Below, piece after piece: positions 56,621-64,000 of a DNA stretch of 64,000 nt. This stretch comes from Hoeflea sp. YIM 152468. Its GTDB lineage: Bacteria; Pseudomonadota; Alphaproteobacteria; Rhizobiales; Rhizobiaceae. The stretch is taken from positions 23,062 through 87,061 of the forward strand of contig NZ_JARGET010000014.1 in NCBI RefSeq assembly GCF_029210485.1. Reading direction: 5' to 3'. The notes under the pieces were generated by a model. That model ran no database searches, had not been told where the DNA came from, and saw only the letters and a list, made by a program, of their open reading frames with translations. The position numbers were made by a program, and so were the translations under genes. Every line of letters begins with the position of its first letter. Within the stretch, counting starts at the first letter, position 1.

Positions 56621-56664
56621 CTGCAGCGACCTTTGCGCATCTCGCCGGACGCCTGGCGCTGCAG
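56621..56664 (-). repeat. Palindromic intergenic repeat, copy B
   Basis: Perfect 8-bp outer arms CTGCAGCG (56621-56628) and CGCTGCAG (56657-56664) enclose TTTGCGCATCTCGCCGGACGC. It aligns with copy A at 46037-46086 and copy C at 11417-11455. It lies between the convergent UMF1 and purH genes, where it could also end transcription. Confidence 0.6.
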
Positions 56665-56692
56665 GTGCTGCATAGCGGCCTTGCAACCGGTA

Positions 56693-58306
56693 TCAGTGGC
56701 GGAAATGCCGCATTCCGGTGAACACCATCGCCACGCCGGCCTCATCCGCCGCATCTATGACATCCTGGTCGCGCATGGATCCGCCCGGCTGAATCACCGC
56801 TGTGGCCCCGGCCTCGATTGCCGAGAGCAACCCGTCCGCAAACGGGAAGAACGCGTCCGAAGCAACAACGCTGCCTCGTGTCAGCGGCGTCTCGAGACCA
56901 AGAACCTCCGCCGCATCGATTGCCTTGCGGGCTGCGATCCGCGCCGAATCGACCCGGCTCATCTGACCTGCGCCGATCCCGACGGTGGCGCCATGCAGAG
57001 CATAGACGATGGCGTTCGACTTGACGTGCTTGGCGACCCGGAAGGCAAAGGCCAGATCAGTGATCTCACGCGCATCCGGCGCCCGCTTGGTCACCACCTT
57101 GAAGTCCTCGGGCAAGACAATGCCGTTGTCGCGGCCCTGCACCAGCAGGCCGCCGGCAACGGTCTTCACGGTCATTCCGGGCTCGCGCGGATCGGCAAGA
57201 CCGCCGGTGATCATCAGCCGCAGATTCTTCTTGGCTAACAGGATCTGTCTTGCCTCTTCGCTGGCGTCCGGCGCGATGATCACCTCGGTGAAGATCTTGA
57301 CGATCTCGGTGGCGGTCTCTGCATCAAGCGGACGGTTGAGCGCGATGATACCGCCAAAGGCCGAGGTCTGGTCACATTCGAGCGCCCGGCGGTAGACCTC
57401 GCTCAGACTGTCGCCAACGGCGACACCGCAAGGATTGGCGTGCTTGATGATGGCACAGGCGGCCTTGGCCTGGTCGAATTCGCTGACCAGCTCGAACGCC
57501 GCATCGGTGTCATTGATATTGTTGTAGGAAAGCTGCTTGCCCTGCAACAATCTGGCGGTCGCCACGCCCGGACGGTTCTCACCGGTGGAGTAGAACGCCG
57601 CCGACTGGTGCGGGTTTTCCCCATAGCGCATGACGTCGAGCAGTTTGCCGCCGAAAGCCCGATGCCGCGGCGCCGCCATTGCCAGCTCCGTGGCAAACCA
57701 GCCCGACACGGCAGCGTCGTAGGCAGCGGTGCGCGCAAAGGCCAGGGCTGCAAGCTCGCGGCGAAGCGCCAGCGGAACCGAACCATCATGGTTTCTGAGC
57801 GCCTCGACAACACGGCCATAATCATCCGGATCTGTAATTGTGGTGACATAGGCATGGTTCTTGGCCGACGCCCGTATCATCGCCGGTCCGCCAATATCGA
57901 TGTTCTCGACAATCGTGGCAGTCTCGGCGCCTCGAGCCACGGTCTCTTCAAACGGATAGAGATTAACCACCGCCAGATCAATTTCCGCGATCGAATGATC
58001 CTGCATCGCAGACACGTGACCGGCGTCGTCTCGAATGCCGAGCAAGCCGCCATGCACGCCAGGATGCAGGGTCTTGACCCGACCATCCATGATTTCGGGA
58101 AAGCCTGTCAGCTCGGAAACATCTCGCACCGCAAGACCGGCAGCTTCAAGCGCGGCGCGGGTGCCACCGGTGGACACAAGCTCGACACCGGCCTCGGCAA
58201 GGGCCTGGGCAAACTCGATCAGGCCGGTCTTGTCCGAGACCGACACCAAGGCCCGGCGGACGCGCACCAGATCGGGCACAGGATGGTTTTTGGAAACAAC
58301 AGCCAT
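56693..58306 (-). CDS. purH: Bifunctional AICAR formyltransferase / IMP cyclohydrolase
   Basis: The 537-residue PurH catalyses the last two steps of IMP synthesis. The N-terminal MGS-like cyclohydrolase domain begins [24 protein letters not shown] and holds [13 protein letters not shown] and [16 protein letters not shown]. The C-terminal AICAR transformylase domain has [21 protein letters not shown] and [11 protein letters not shown]. The length is normal. It is convergent with the UMF1 transporter, and its promoter region lies in the 178 bases before heparinase. Confidence 0.97.
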   Translation of the reverse strand: MAVVSKNHPVPDLVRVRRALVSVSDKTGLIEFAQALAEAGVELVSTGGTRAALEAAGLAVRDVSELTGFPEIMDGRVKTLHPGVHGGLLGIRDDAGHVSAMQDHSIAEIDLAVVNLYPFEETVARGAETATIVENIDIGGPAMIRASAKNHAYVTTITDPDDYGRVVEALRNHDGSVPLALRRELAALAFARTAAYDAAVSGWFATELAMAAPRHRAFGGKLLDVMRYGENPHQSAAFYSTGENRPGVATARLLQGKQLSYNNINDTDAAFELVSEFDQAKAACAIIKHANPCGVAVGDSLSEVYRRALECDQTSAFGGIIALNRPLDAETATEIVKIFTEVIIAPDASEEARQILLAKKNLRLMITGGLADPREPGMTVKTVAGGLLVQGRDNGIVLPEDFKVVTKRAPDAREITDLAFAFRVAKHVKSNAIVYALHGATVGIGAGQMSRVDSARIAARKAIDAAEVLGLETPLTRGSVVASDAFFPFADGLLSAIEAGATAVIQPGGSMRDQDVIDAADEAGVAMVFTGMRHFRH

Positions 58307-58484
58307 AGGGAATTCCTTCGAAATCTACCGCTTCAACCAGGCGGCAGGGCTGCGTTAACACAGGCGGAACCGCGTTAAAACATGCAACCGGGCTAAACTG
58401 TGGAGCATTGTTCTCAGCAGTCGGTTACTGCGGCTGGCCATAGGATGCTGGTGACGGCACGAGCCAGGGGCGCGCCACCCGGGT

Positions 58485-60167
58485 TCAAGCCCGGGGCAAA
58501 GCCGTGCGGATCAGCTTCCAGTCAATCTGCGGCACCTCGCCGACAACAAAGCTGAGGGTGATTTGTTTGCTGGCGCGCGGACCTGCGAGATCGGCAAAAT
58601 GCACGTCCTCCTCGATCTTCGGCTCTAGATCCCGTGCGATAAAGAGCCAGCTTTCCCCGTCGCTTGCCGTCAGGAGAACAGCGCCGGTTTCATCCTGCGC
58701 TACAGATATGGTCGGATGAATGTGAAACCGGGCCACAGCCTCTGTCAGGTCATCGGACCTGGGTTGGCTCTCATCCGGCCTGAGCAGTTGATCCCGGCCC
58801 TGCACCTCGTGGCCATTCGCCAACAGCCTGATCTTGCGGCGGTGCAAAAGCCCCAGACTACCGACGTAACCGTCATGAGTCGCATCGAAACCCTGATGCT
58901 GCCCCTCCTCGTCAAGCGACACCAGGCGAACCCGGCGCACGCCGCCGGTGACGATCCGGCCGAGGAAAGACGAATGTGAGAACGTCAGCGATGATCTGTC
59001 ATCCAGCGTCACTGTGCTGTGAGCAGCCGTCAGACGGGCAAAATCCGCATAGGGCGTATGTGAGATCACCGGTGCACCGGCATTGACGACAAAACGATTG
59101 GCGCCTGATGACAGTTCGAAGGAAAGGCAGCCGGCATGTGCCTGGGCCGACACGCTCCCCCTGGGCGGCCAGCCGGTGTCGGCGATCACGATGGCATTGC
59201 CAGCAGACAGTCTTTGATAACGCGAATGTGGCATTTCCCGGAATGCAGTCCCGGCCGTTTCGTCGTAATGCAGAATACCAAGCAATCGATCCGCCGAGAG
59301 CGCCGATGAACCGTTAAACAAGGCCAGTTCGCCATTTGCATGACGAAAAAACCGCAGCGCCGAGAACATCCGGTCCATCGTTGCAGCCATGCCGCGCGGC
59401 GGCTTCTGGCCCAGATTGACGTAGGTCTGCCGCAAGGGCAGCAAATCGGTTAGCAATTCGATCAGCACCAGCGGATTGCGCGACAGGTGTCCGCCATCCG
59501 GCAAAATCTGGGTATCGAACTCGCTGTCGAGATTGCGCGCGGCAGCACGGACCGAACCGGTGCTGGCCGGAAGACACAGGCTTGCCATCGCCAGGGCGAT
59601 CCGGGCCTTGAAACGGATGGCATCCGCCGGCAACGCCCCCGCCACATGTTTCAGATAGCGGTTTTGCAGCGCTATGCTCTTGAGAAACCGCCGATAAAAC
59701 CCGTGATCGGCGCCGCGCAAAACAATTGGAGAGTGGGAAAACCACGAAATCAGACGATTGGCCAACACCTCCGGATCATAAGCCAATCCGCCCAATTCGC
59801 GCCCTTCGACCACAATCCAGTCGTCAACAAGCGACCGCGCATTGGCAAATGCCAGATCGTGATTGGCAGCCCGCATATGCCTGAGCCAGCCGAACCCGTG
59901 CAGACTGCGTGCAAATGACAGATTTGGCGCCTCCAACTGGAAAGGACTGCCGCCACCGGTATCGACCATCGTTCCGCCCATGGCGAAACGTCCGGAGTAG
60001 ATCTCTTCGGCCAGATGTGAATCGGCCATGCGCAGATCGATCGGCGCCACCACAAGGCGGTCCGGAGAACTGCCGGCAAAGCGCATTGCATTGAGTCGGC
60101 CCAATGCAATGCGACGAGCAAACCGTCGCCAGAACTCGGTTCCGTACAACTGCGCTGACCGATGCAT
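58485..60167 (-). CDS. Heparinase II/III-like protein
   Basis: The 560-residue protein is of the rhizobial heparinase II/III group: an N-terminal alpha-toroid (SLHGFGWLRHMRAANHDLAFANARSLVDDWI), then a beta-sandwich C-terminal half with conserved VVNAGAPVISHTPYADFARLTAAHSTVTLDD. It may cleave an acidic polysaccharide, but no substrate is known and no signal peptide is seen. The frame runs up to 60329, two bases from the rsmB stop; ATG 60167 is chosen as the family start, but the longer form is possible. It follows rsmB. Confidence 0.85.
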   Translation of the reverse strand: MHRSAQLYGTEFWRRFARRIALGRLNAMRFAGSSPDRLVVAPIDLRMADSHLAEEIYSGRFAMGGTMVDTGGGSPFQLEAPNLSFARSLHGFGWLRHMRAANHDLAFANARSLVDDWIVVEGRELGGLAYDPEVLANRLISWFSHSPIVLRGADHGFYRRFLKSIALQNRYLKHVAGALPADAIRFKARIALAMASLCLPASTGSVRAAARNLDSEFDTQILPDGGHLSRNPLVLIELLTDLLPLRQTYVNLGQKPPRGMAATMDRMFSALRFFRHANGELALFNGSSALSADRLLGILHYDETAGTAFREMPHSRYQRLSAGNAIVIADTGWPPRGSVSAQAHAGCLSFELSSGANRFVVNAGAPVISHTPYADFARLTAAHSTVTLDDRSSLTFSHSSFLGRIVTGGVRRVRLVSLDEEGQHQGFDATHDGYVGSLGLLHRRKIRLLANGHEVQGRDQLLRPDESQPRSDDLTEAVARFHIHPTISVAQDETGAVLLTASDGESWLFIARDLEPKIEEDVHFADLAGPRASKQITLSFVVGEVPQIDWKLIRTALPRA

Positions 60168-60331
60168 ATCGCCTACTGAAAATGCCAAATGGGAAATCCT
60201 GAACCGGGTTCCGGTATGTCGCCGGACCGGAATCGTAACACAGTCGGTTGATTGTTCAACTGTCGCTAATGTGAGCGCTGTGCCGAAGTCAGGGTCGACA
60301 ACACCAAAGCTGGACACCGGCCTGCTCATGA

Positions 60332-61717
60332 TCAGCGCCGTGTCAGCACCACTCCGTAAAACCCGTCGAGGCCGGCGAGCCGCGGATCCTCATTGGCAAG
60401 CATGGCCGGATGGGTCCTGATCTCGCCTTTTTTCGTAATGGCCAGTTCAAGACCGGGCCATCGCGCCGGATCGATCGGCTTGATTTTCCAGGCCGGATGA
60501 TCGGCCAGAAATCCCGCCACCATCTCTTCGCCTTCGGCTGGATCGATCGAACAATTGGCAAACACCAGCTCGCCCTGTGGACGGACAAGCCCAGCCGCAT
60601 GATCGAGCAAATCCCGCTGCACTTGCGCCAGCCGCTCGATGTCGTCGGGTCCCTTGGTGTAGAAAATATCAGGGTGGCGGCGCACTGTTCCTGTCGACGA
60701 ACACGGCGCATCCAGAAGCACCCCGTCGAACCCGTCCGGCGCAACCAGATCCTGAGCTCTGGTCAGACGCGTGGCAACATCAAATCCCAGCCTTGCCATG
60801 TTCCCGCGCAGGCGCTCAAGCCGGTTCGCCGACTGATCGCATGCGGTCACCCGGGCGCCGGCCAGTGCCAGTTGGGCGGTCTTTCCGCCGGGCGCGGCGC
60901 ACAGATCGGCAATCTCCAACCCCTCGAGTTTGGAAAACATCTGCGCCGGAAGACTGGCAGCCGCATCCTGAACCCACCAGCCACCGTCATCATAGCCCTC
61001 AAAGCCCGATACCGGCCCCTCCGGGCGTCCGATACGCACCGACCCTGTCGGCAGCACCACACCGCCAAGCCGGGCGGCCCAACCCTCGGCGTCCGTCTTA
61101 ACAGTCAGGTCGATCGCCGGTGGCTGTGACAGATTGCTCAGGATGGCATCGGCTTCGTCTGCATAGGAGCGACGAAGCCGGCTTTCGAACCATTCCGGAA
61201 AGTCCGGCGTGACCGCGGAAATCTCGGGCAGCACCGTCTCCTTCTCGCGCGCCATGCGGCGCAGCAATGCGTTCACCAGCCCGGCAAAGCGCCGGTTGCG
61301 CGGATCTGCATCCGCCTGGCTCACAGCCAGATCCACCGCAGCACGATCGGGTATGTCGAGATAGAGAATCTGCGCGGCGCCGACGCGGAGCACCTGGCGG
61401 AGTGCCTTGGCGCCATCCGGTAACGGCGTGTCGACCAGCTGGTCGATAAACGCATCGATCACCCGAAGATGCCGCAGCGCCGACAGAAGTATGGCCCGCA
61501 CCAGAAGCCGGTCCTGGTCGCCAAGCCCGGTAAAGGCCGGATTGCCGCCGGTGGCATCGAGCAGACCGTCGAGGGAAGCGCGGCTTTCGGTAACCGCAGA
61601 CAAGAGCCGTGCAGCGGCCTGGCGCGCGGCAAGGCCGGGCTTCATCTCTGCCGGGTCGCGGCGATGGTGCTTCTTGTGGGGCCTGCTGCGCTTTCCCTCC
61701 GTCCCGGAACCAGTCAA
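60332..61717 (-). CDS. RsmB-like RNA m5C methyltransferase with NusB domain
   Basis: The 461-residue protein has an N-terminal NusB-like domain ([23 protein letters not shown]) and a C-terminal SAM domain: [37 protein letters not shown] and the nucleophile region [15 protein letters not shown]. Both Cys of the m5C mechanism are kept. E. coli RsmB methylates C967 of 16S rRNA; the same role is likely. Its start overlaps the htpX stop by 4 bases, suggesting an htpX-rsmB-heparinase operon. Confidence 0.92.
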   Translation of the reverse strand: MTGSGTEGKRSRPHKKHHRRDPAEMKPGLAARQAAARLLSAVTESRASLDGLLDATGGNPAFTGLGDQDRLLVRAILLSALRHLRVIDAFIDQLVDTPLPDGAKALRQVLRVGAAQILYLDIPDRAAVDLAVSQADADPRNRRFAGLVNALLRRMAREKETVLPEISAVTPDFPEWFESRLRRSYADEADAILSNLSQPPAIDLTVKTDAEGWAARLGGVVLPTGSVRIGRPEGPVSGFEGYDDGGWWVQDAAASLPAQMFSKLEGLEIADLCAAPGGKTAQLALAGARVTACDQSANRLERLRGNMARLGFDVATRLTRAQDLVAPDGFDGVLLDAPCSSTGTVRRHPDIFYTKGPDDIERLAQVQRDLLDHAAGLVRPQGELVFANCSIDPAEGEEMVAGFLADHPAWKIKPIDPARWPGLELAITKKGEIRTHPAMLANEDPRLAGLDGFYGVVLTRR

Positions 61718-62643
61718 GACCAGGGTCCCTTGCGGCCCGCCCCGTCACGGCCCCAGGGACCGGGCTGGGGTTCCCCGGCCGGGCGGGTGCGTGAAACCGC
61801 CATCTCGCCAGCCATAGCTTCAAGAGCTGCGATGCGGTTTTCCGTTGCCGGATGGGTTGAAAACAGGCTGTCCATGCGTTGACCATTCAAAGGGTTGATA
61901 ATGAACATATGGGCGGTTGCCGGATTTCGTTCGGCGTCCTCGTTGACCACACGTCGGGCCCCCATGGCAATCTTTTTCAGCGCCGAGGCCAGCCACAGCG
62001 GATTGCCGCAGATTTCCGCGCCGCGCCGGTCGGCGGCATATTCGCGGGTCCGGCTGATGCTCATCTGCACCAGCATGGCGGCAAAGGGCGCAACCAGCAT
62101 GGCGACCAACACGCCGATAAAGCCGAACGGATTGTTGTTGTTGCGGTTGCCGCCAAAGAACAGCGCGAAATTGCCAAGCATGGAAATCGCGCCGGCAAGC
62201 GTGGCCGTGATCGTCATGATCAAGGTGTCGCGATTTTGCACATGGGCCAGCTCATGCGCCATCACTGCTGCAACTTCCTCGTCGCTGAGCGCTTCAAGCA
62301 ACCCCGTGGACGCCGCCACCGCGGCATTCTCGGGATTGCGGCCGGTGGCAAAAGCATTGGGTTGCGCATTGCGGATCACATAGACCCGCGGCATCGGCAA
62401 GCCCGCATTGTGCGCCAGATCCTCGACTATTCTGTAAAATTCCGGTGCCGTGCGCGCATCGACTTCGACCGCATGGTGCATTTTCAGCACCATCTTGTCG
62501 GAGTTCCAGTAGGAAACTCCGTTCATGACCATCGCGATCACCAGGGCAATCATCATGCCGCCGGTACCGCCAATCAGGTAGCCGACGCCCATGAACAGCG
62601 CGGTCATCAGCGCAATCAGCATGGCGGTGCGAACAAGGTTCAT
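61714..62643 (-). CDS. htpX: Zinc metalloprotease HtpX
   Basis: The 309-residue inner-membrane protease takes part in quality control of membrane proteins. It has N-terminal membrane helices (residues ~5-40), the zinc motif [13 protein letters not shown] near residue 130, a further hydrophobic pair, and the downstream ligand region [11 protein letters not shown]. The C-terminal tail is Pro/Gly-rich. The length is somewhat above the E. coli form. It is coupled to rsmB by a 4-base overlap. Confidence 0.95.
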   Translation of the reverse strand: MNLVRTAMLIALMTALFMGVGYLIGGTGGMMIALVIAMVMNGVSYWNSDKMVLKMHHAVEVDARTAPEFYRIVEDLAHNAGLPMPRVYVIRNAQPNAFATGRNPENAAVAASTGLLEALSDEEVAAVMAHELAHVQNRDTLIMTITATLAGAISMLGNFALFFGGNRNNNNPFGFIGVLVAMLVAPFAAMLVQMSISRTREYAADRRGAEICGNPLWLASALKKIAMGARRVVNEDAERNPATAHMFIINPLNGQRMDSLFSTHPATENRIAALEAMAGEMAVSRTRPAGEPQPGPWGRDGAGRKGPWS

Positions 62644-62751
62644 GTGCCGTTTCCTTTCCAGCGACCATATGCCCTTGTCCGGGACAAGGCGCAGGGGTTT
62701 GGTTTTCGTCGCATGTGGCGCTAGATATGGGATGTTTCGAGTTGATCTTCA

Positions 62752-63066
62752 ATGCAAACACCAGACCGGCAGAACAATCCAATGACCCATGATCCAGCCG
62801 CTGAATCTCAGTCGTCCGGCCTTCCGACAGCCCGCACCAAGCAGGATGAAGCGGCCACCGCCGCTGGTCTTTTGCCAGATGCGGACACCGCGGCCAGACC
62901 CCCGCTCAGTCCGGCGGCTCAACGTGCTCTGGCAGAAGCCGACGCCCGCCGCAGAGCAAGGGATGCAGAAGCTCAGCAGGCCGAGCGGGAGTTTGGCGGC
63001 CGTGGTGGTGCCGATCCGGCCCGCTATGGCGACTGGGAGATCAACGGCCGCGCCATCGACTTCTGA
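62752..63066 (+). CDS. DUF1674 / SDHAF4-like protein
   Basis: The 104-residue protein ends in the family signature FGGRGGADPARYGDWEINGRAIDF. In mitochondria, SDHAF4 helps flavinylated SdhA join SdhB; the bacterial form is presumed to act in succinate dehydrogenase maturation. The first ~70 residues are Ala/Arg-rich and disordered. An ATG at 62782 is an alternative start. It is divergent from htpX. Confidence 0.9.
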   Translation: MQTPDRQNNPMTHDPAAESQSSGLPTARTKQDEAATAAGLLPDADTAARPPLSPAAQRALAEADARRRARDAEAQQAEREFGGRGGADPARYGDWEINGRAIDF

Positions 63067-63116
63067 TCTGCCACATTGACTTCTCACAAGTAAGGAATAT
63101 ATTGGCGTTATTATCT

Positions 63117-63173
63117 TTGACAAACCAACGCGAGTTTGTGGTATGAGTAATCTCCGGTAGAGGAGGAGATTAC
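63117..63173 (+). promoter_or_regulatory. Promoter with two nested dyads before a small gene
   Basis: TTGACA (63117-63122) with GTATGA near 63141 form a possible promoter. Between them lies a perfect inverted repeat ACAAAC (63120-63125) and GTTTGT (63134-63139). Then GTAATCTCC (63147-63155) and GGAGATTAC (63165-63173) form a perfect 9-bp dyad that covers half of the Shine-Dalgarno. It could be an operator or an RNA hairpin that hides the ribosome site. Confidence 0.55.
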
Positions 63174-63175
63174 AA

Positions 63176-63370
63176 ATGAAGCGTGTCAGAAAGTCAGGCC
63201 CACCAAACGTGGTCAGGCCGTTCCAGCCGTCTATCGACTTAGATGGCTCTATGGAAACCAGCGAGAAAGTTGCAGAAGCGCTAGAGCACATCGCTGTAAG
63301 CATCTCCGCAATAGACCATAACCTAGAGGTTTTGGTGCAGCACCTAATCTCGACATCTCAGAAGCGGTAA
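63176..63370 (+). CDS. Small hypothetical protein
   Basis: The 64-residue protein starts MKRVRKSGPPNVVRPFQPSI and ends in a helical part SEKVAEALEHIAVSISAIDHNLEVLVQHL. I do not recognise the family. The start is well supported by AGAGGAGGAG just before the ATG, inside a dyad. GC is lower than in the rest of the window. It stands alone with regulatory-looking sequence upstream. Confidence 0.6.
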   Translation: MKRVRKSGPPNVVRPFQPSIDLDGSMETSEKVAEALEHIAVSISAIDHNLEVLVQHLISTSQKR

Positions 63371-63882
63371 GAGTTGGCGGCTTCAGTCCTGCGCATTCGC
63401 TCGCTGTAAGCATCTGTGTCTCCGTCCTTGTTCACATAAAAACTTCTACATATCTAAATTATGTAATAGCCACAGTAGCTTAAGTATTGTGCGGCGCACC
63501 CGCGAATCGTTCGCGGTGCAATATTTGCCAATACGCTGGGAATCGGATTACTCTAGCCGCAGGGATCACGCGTTGTTCACGTTTTCCCCCACAGGGAGGA
63601 GGCTTTTAAGCCCCTGTTATTAATTGATAAATTCTTAGGTCTACAACTTCAGGGCTGTGGACTGTTCCCGGCTGCTTGACTCCCGACAACAGTCTTCTTC
63701 ATATCTACGCTGGCTCCGAAAGAAAAAACCGTCGCAAAGCTGGCGAGCCGCGACGGTTTATATTTTCGGATCTTGCAAAGATTGGAGTCGGATGCAGGAC
63801 GTATCGAAAATGTGCATGACTTTCATGAGTCATTTTTCGTCTACGGTCAATACCGGCTCCTTCAATATGAAGGACAGACTTA
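63371..63882. other. Lower-GC stretch with structured elements, no convincing gene
   Basis: About 512 bases. A compact hairpin is at 63496-63519 (gcac-c-cgcgaa / ttcgcg-gtgc, one bulged C), with GTATTG and CAATAC as outer arms. An open frame at 63657-63902 reads through a terminator and lacks protein character. A non-coding RNA ending at the terminator is possible but unproven. Confidence 0.4.
63726..63766. terminator. Strong bidirectional-looking terminator
   Basis: Perfect 10-bp arms aaaccgtcgc (63726-63735) and gcgacggttt (63750-63759), a 14-base loop, T-rich sequence after it on the plus strand and a T6 run on the minus strand. No protein gene directly upstream explains it. Confidence 0.8.
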
Positions 63883-64000
63883 ATGACCACGAAAACGAAT
63901 GAACCTTCTTACCAGCTCACATTCGATGACGCTGTTCAGGATCGTGTCCCAGGACGTGGTGTAGCTTCGGCGTTCGCCTTGCCCTCCGAACAGAGCCGGA
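63883..64000 (+). CDS. Partial CDS running off the window
   Basis: ATG at 63883 follows GAAGGACAG and opens a frame of 39 codons to the window end without a stop (start MTTKTNEPSYQLTFDDAVQD). The family cannot be told from this part. The upstream terminator separates it from earlier sequence. Confidence 0.55.
   Translation, partial: MTTKTNEPSYQLTFDDAVQDRVPGRGVASAFALPSEQSR

Noticed and set aside
58478..58495. CCCGGG...CCCGGG dyad at the heparinase stop as terminator
   Set aside because: It overlaps the coding end and has no T tract on the minus strand.
63657..63902. 81-residue plus-strand frame
   Set aside because: It reads through a strong terminator, has no ribosome-binding site and its Ser/Trp/Arg-rich product does not look like a protein.

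Overview
The window reads as core chromosome of a GC-rich alphaproteobacterium of the order Rhizobiales (Hyphomicrobiales), most like Rhizobiaceae or a Hoeflea-type relative. Supporting signs are a Mic60-like gene inside a hemC-hemD-(mic60)-hemY run, glnK-amtB behind a sigma-54-type promoter, a 1596-residue NAD-glutamate dehydrogenase, CtrA-like TTAA-N7-TTAAC sites, a NodF/NodE-like carrier protein and ketosynthase pair, and a palindromic intergenic repeat of a kind I associate with rhizobia. This placement is inferred from protein character and gene order, not from a search.

Layout. 0-7 kb: rlmN, a membrane protein, a LysE exporter, an SDR oxidoreductase, argG and an M3 oligopeptidase. 7-14 kb: a VOC protein, typA behind a hairpin leader, a CAT-fold acyltransferase, a GNAT protein, ppa, DUF167-yggT and an MFS transporter. 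14.3-20 kb: the heme operon on the minus strand (hemC, hemD, Mic60-like, hemY, TerB-like). 20-27 kb: tsaD, YciI, EVE and methyltransferase genes, a low-GC BrnT/BrnA toxin-antitoxin module, an L,D-transpeptidase, an OmpR-type response regulator with a cyclic-nucleotide-binding protein, exonuclease III and lolA. 27-34 kb: ftsK, amtB, glnK, tesB and a UbiH-type hydroxylase. 34-41 kb: TetR, Trm112, Lon-N, thioredoxin-TPR, YbaK, tRNA-Gly(GCC), a zincin, an M20 hydrolase and a CoA-ester lyase. 41-46 kb: leuD, a NodFE-like pair, leuB and asd. 46-62.7 kb: a lytic transglycosylase, carbonic anhydrase, pdxY, an AhpD-like protein, NAD-GDH, a UMF1 transporter, purH, a heparinase-like protein, rsmB and htpX. 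62.7-64 kb: an SDHAF4-like protein followed by lower-GC sequence with a small regulated-looking gene, a structured non-coding stretch, a strong terminator and the start of a gene that leaves the window.

How the genes work together. Most of the window is housekeeping: biosynthesis of arginine, leucine, the aspartate family, purine, heme and B6; nitrogen sensing and uptake; envelope and division (ftsK, lolA, transpeptidase, lytic enzyme); and translation or RNA modification. No phage, insertion sequence or CRISPR array was seen. The parts most worth a second look are the NodFE-like pair between leuD and leuB, the Mic60-like gene in the heme operon, the CtrA-like sites, the three-copy intergenic palindrome, the BrnTA promoter dyads and the 63-64 kb end.
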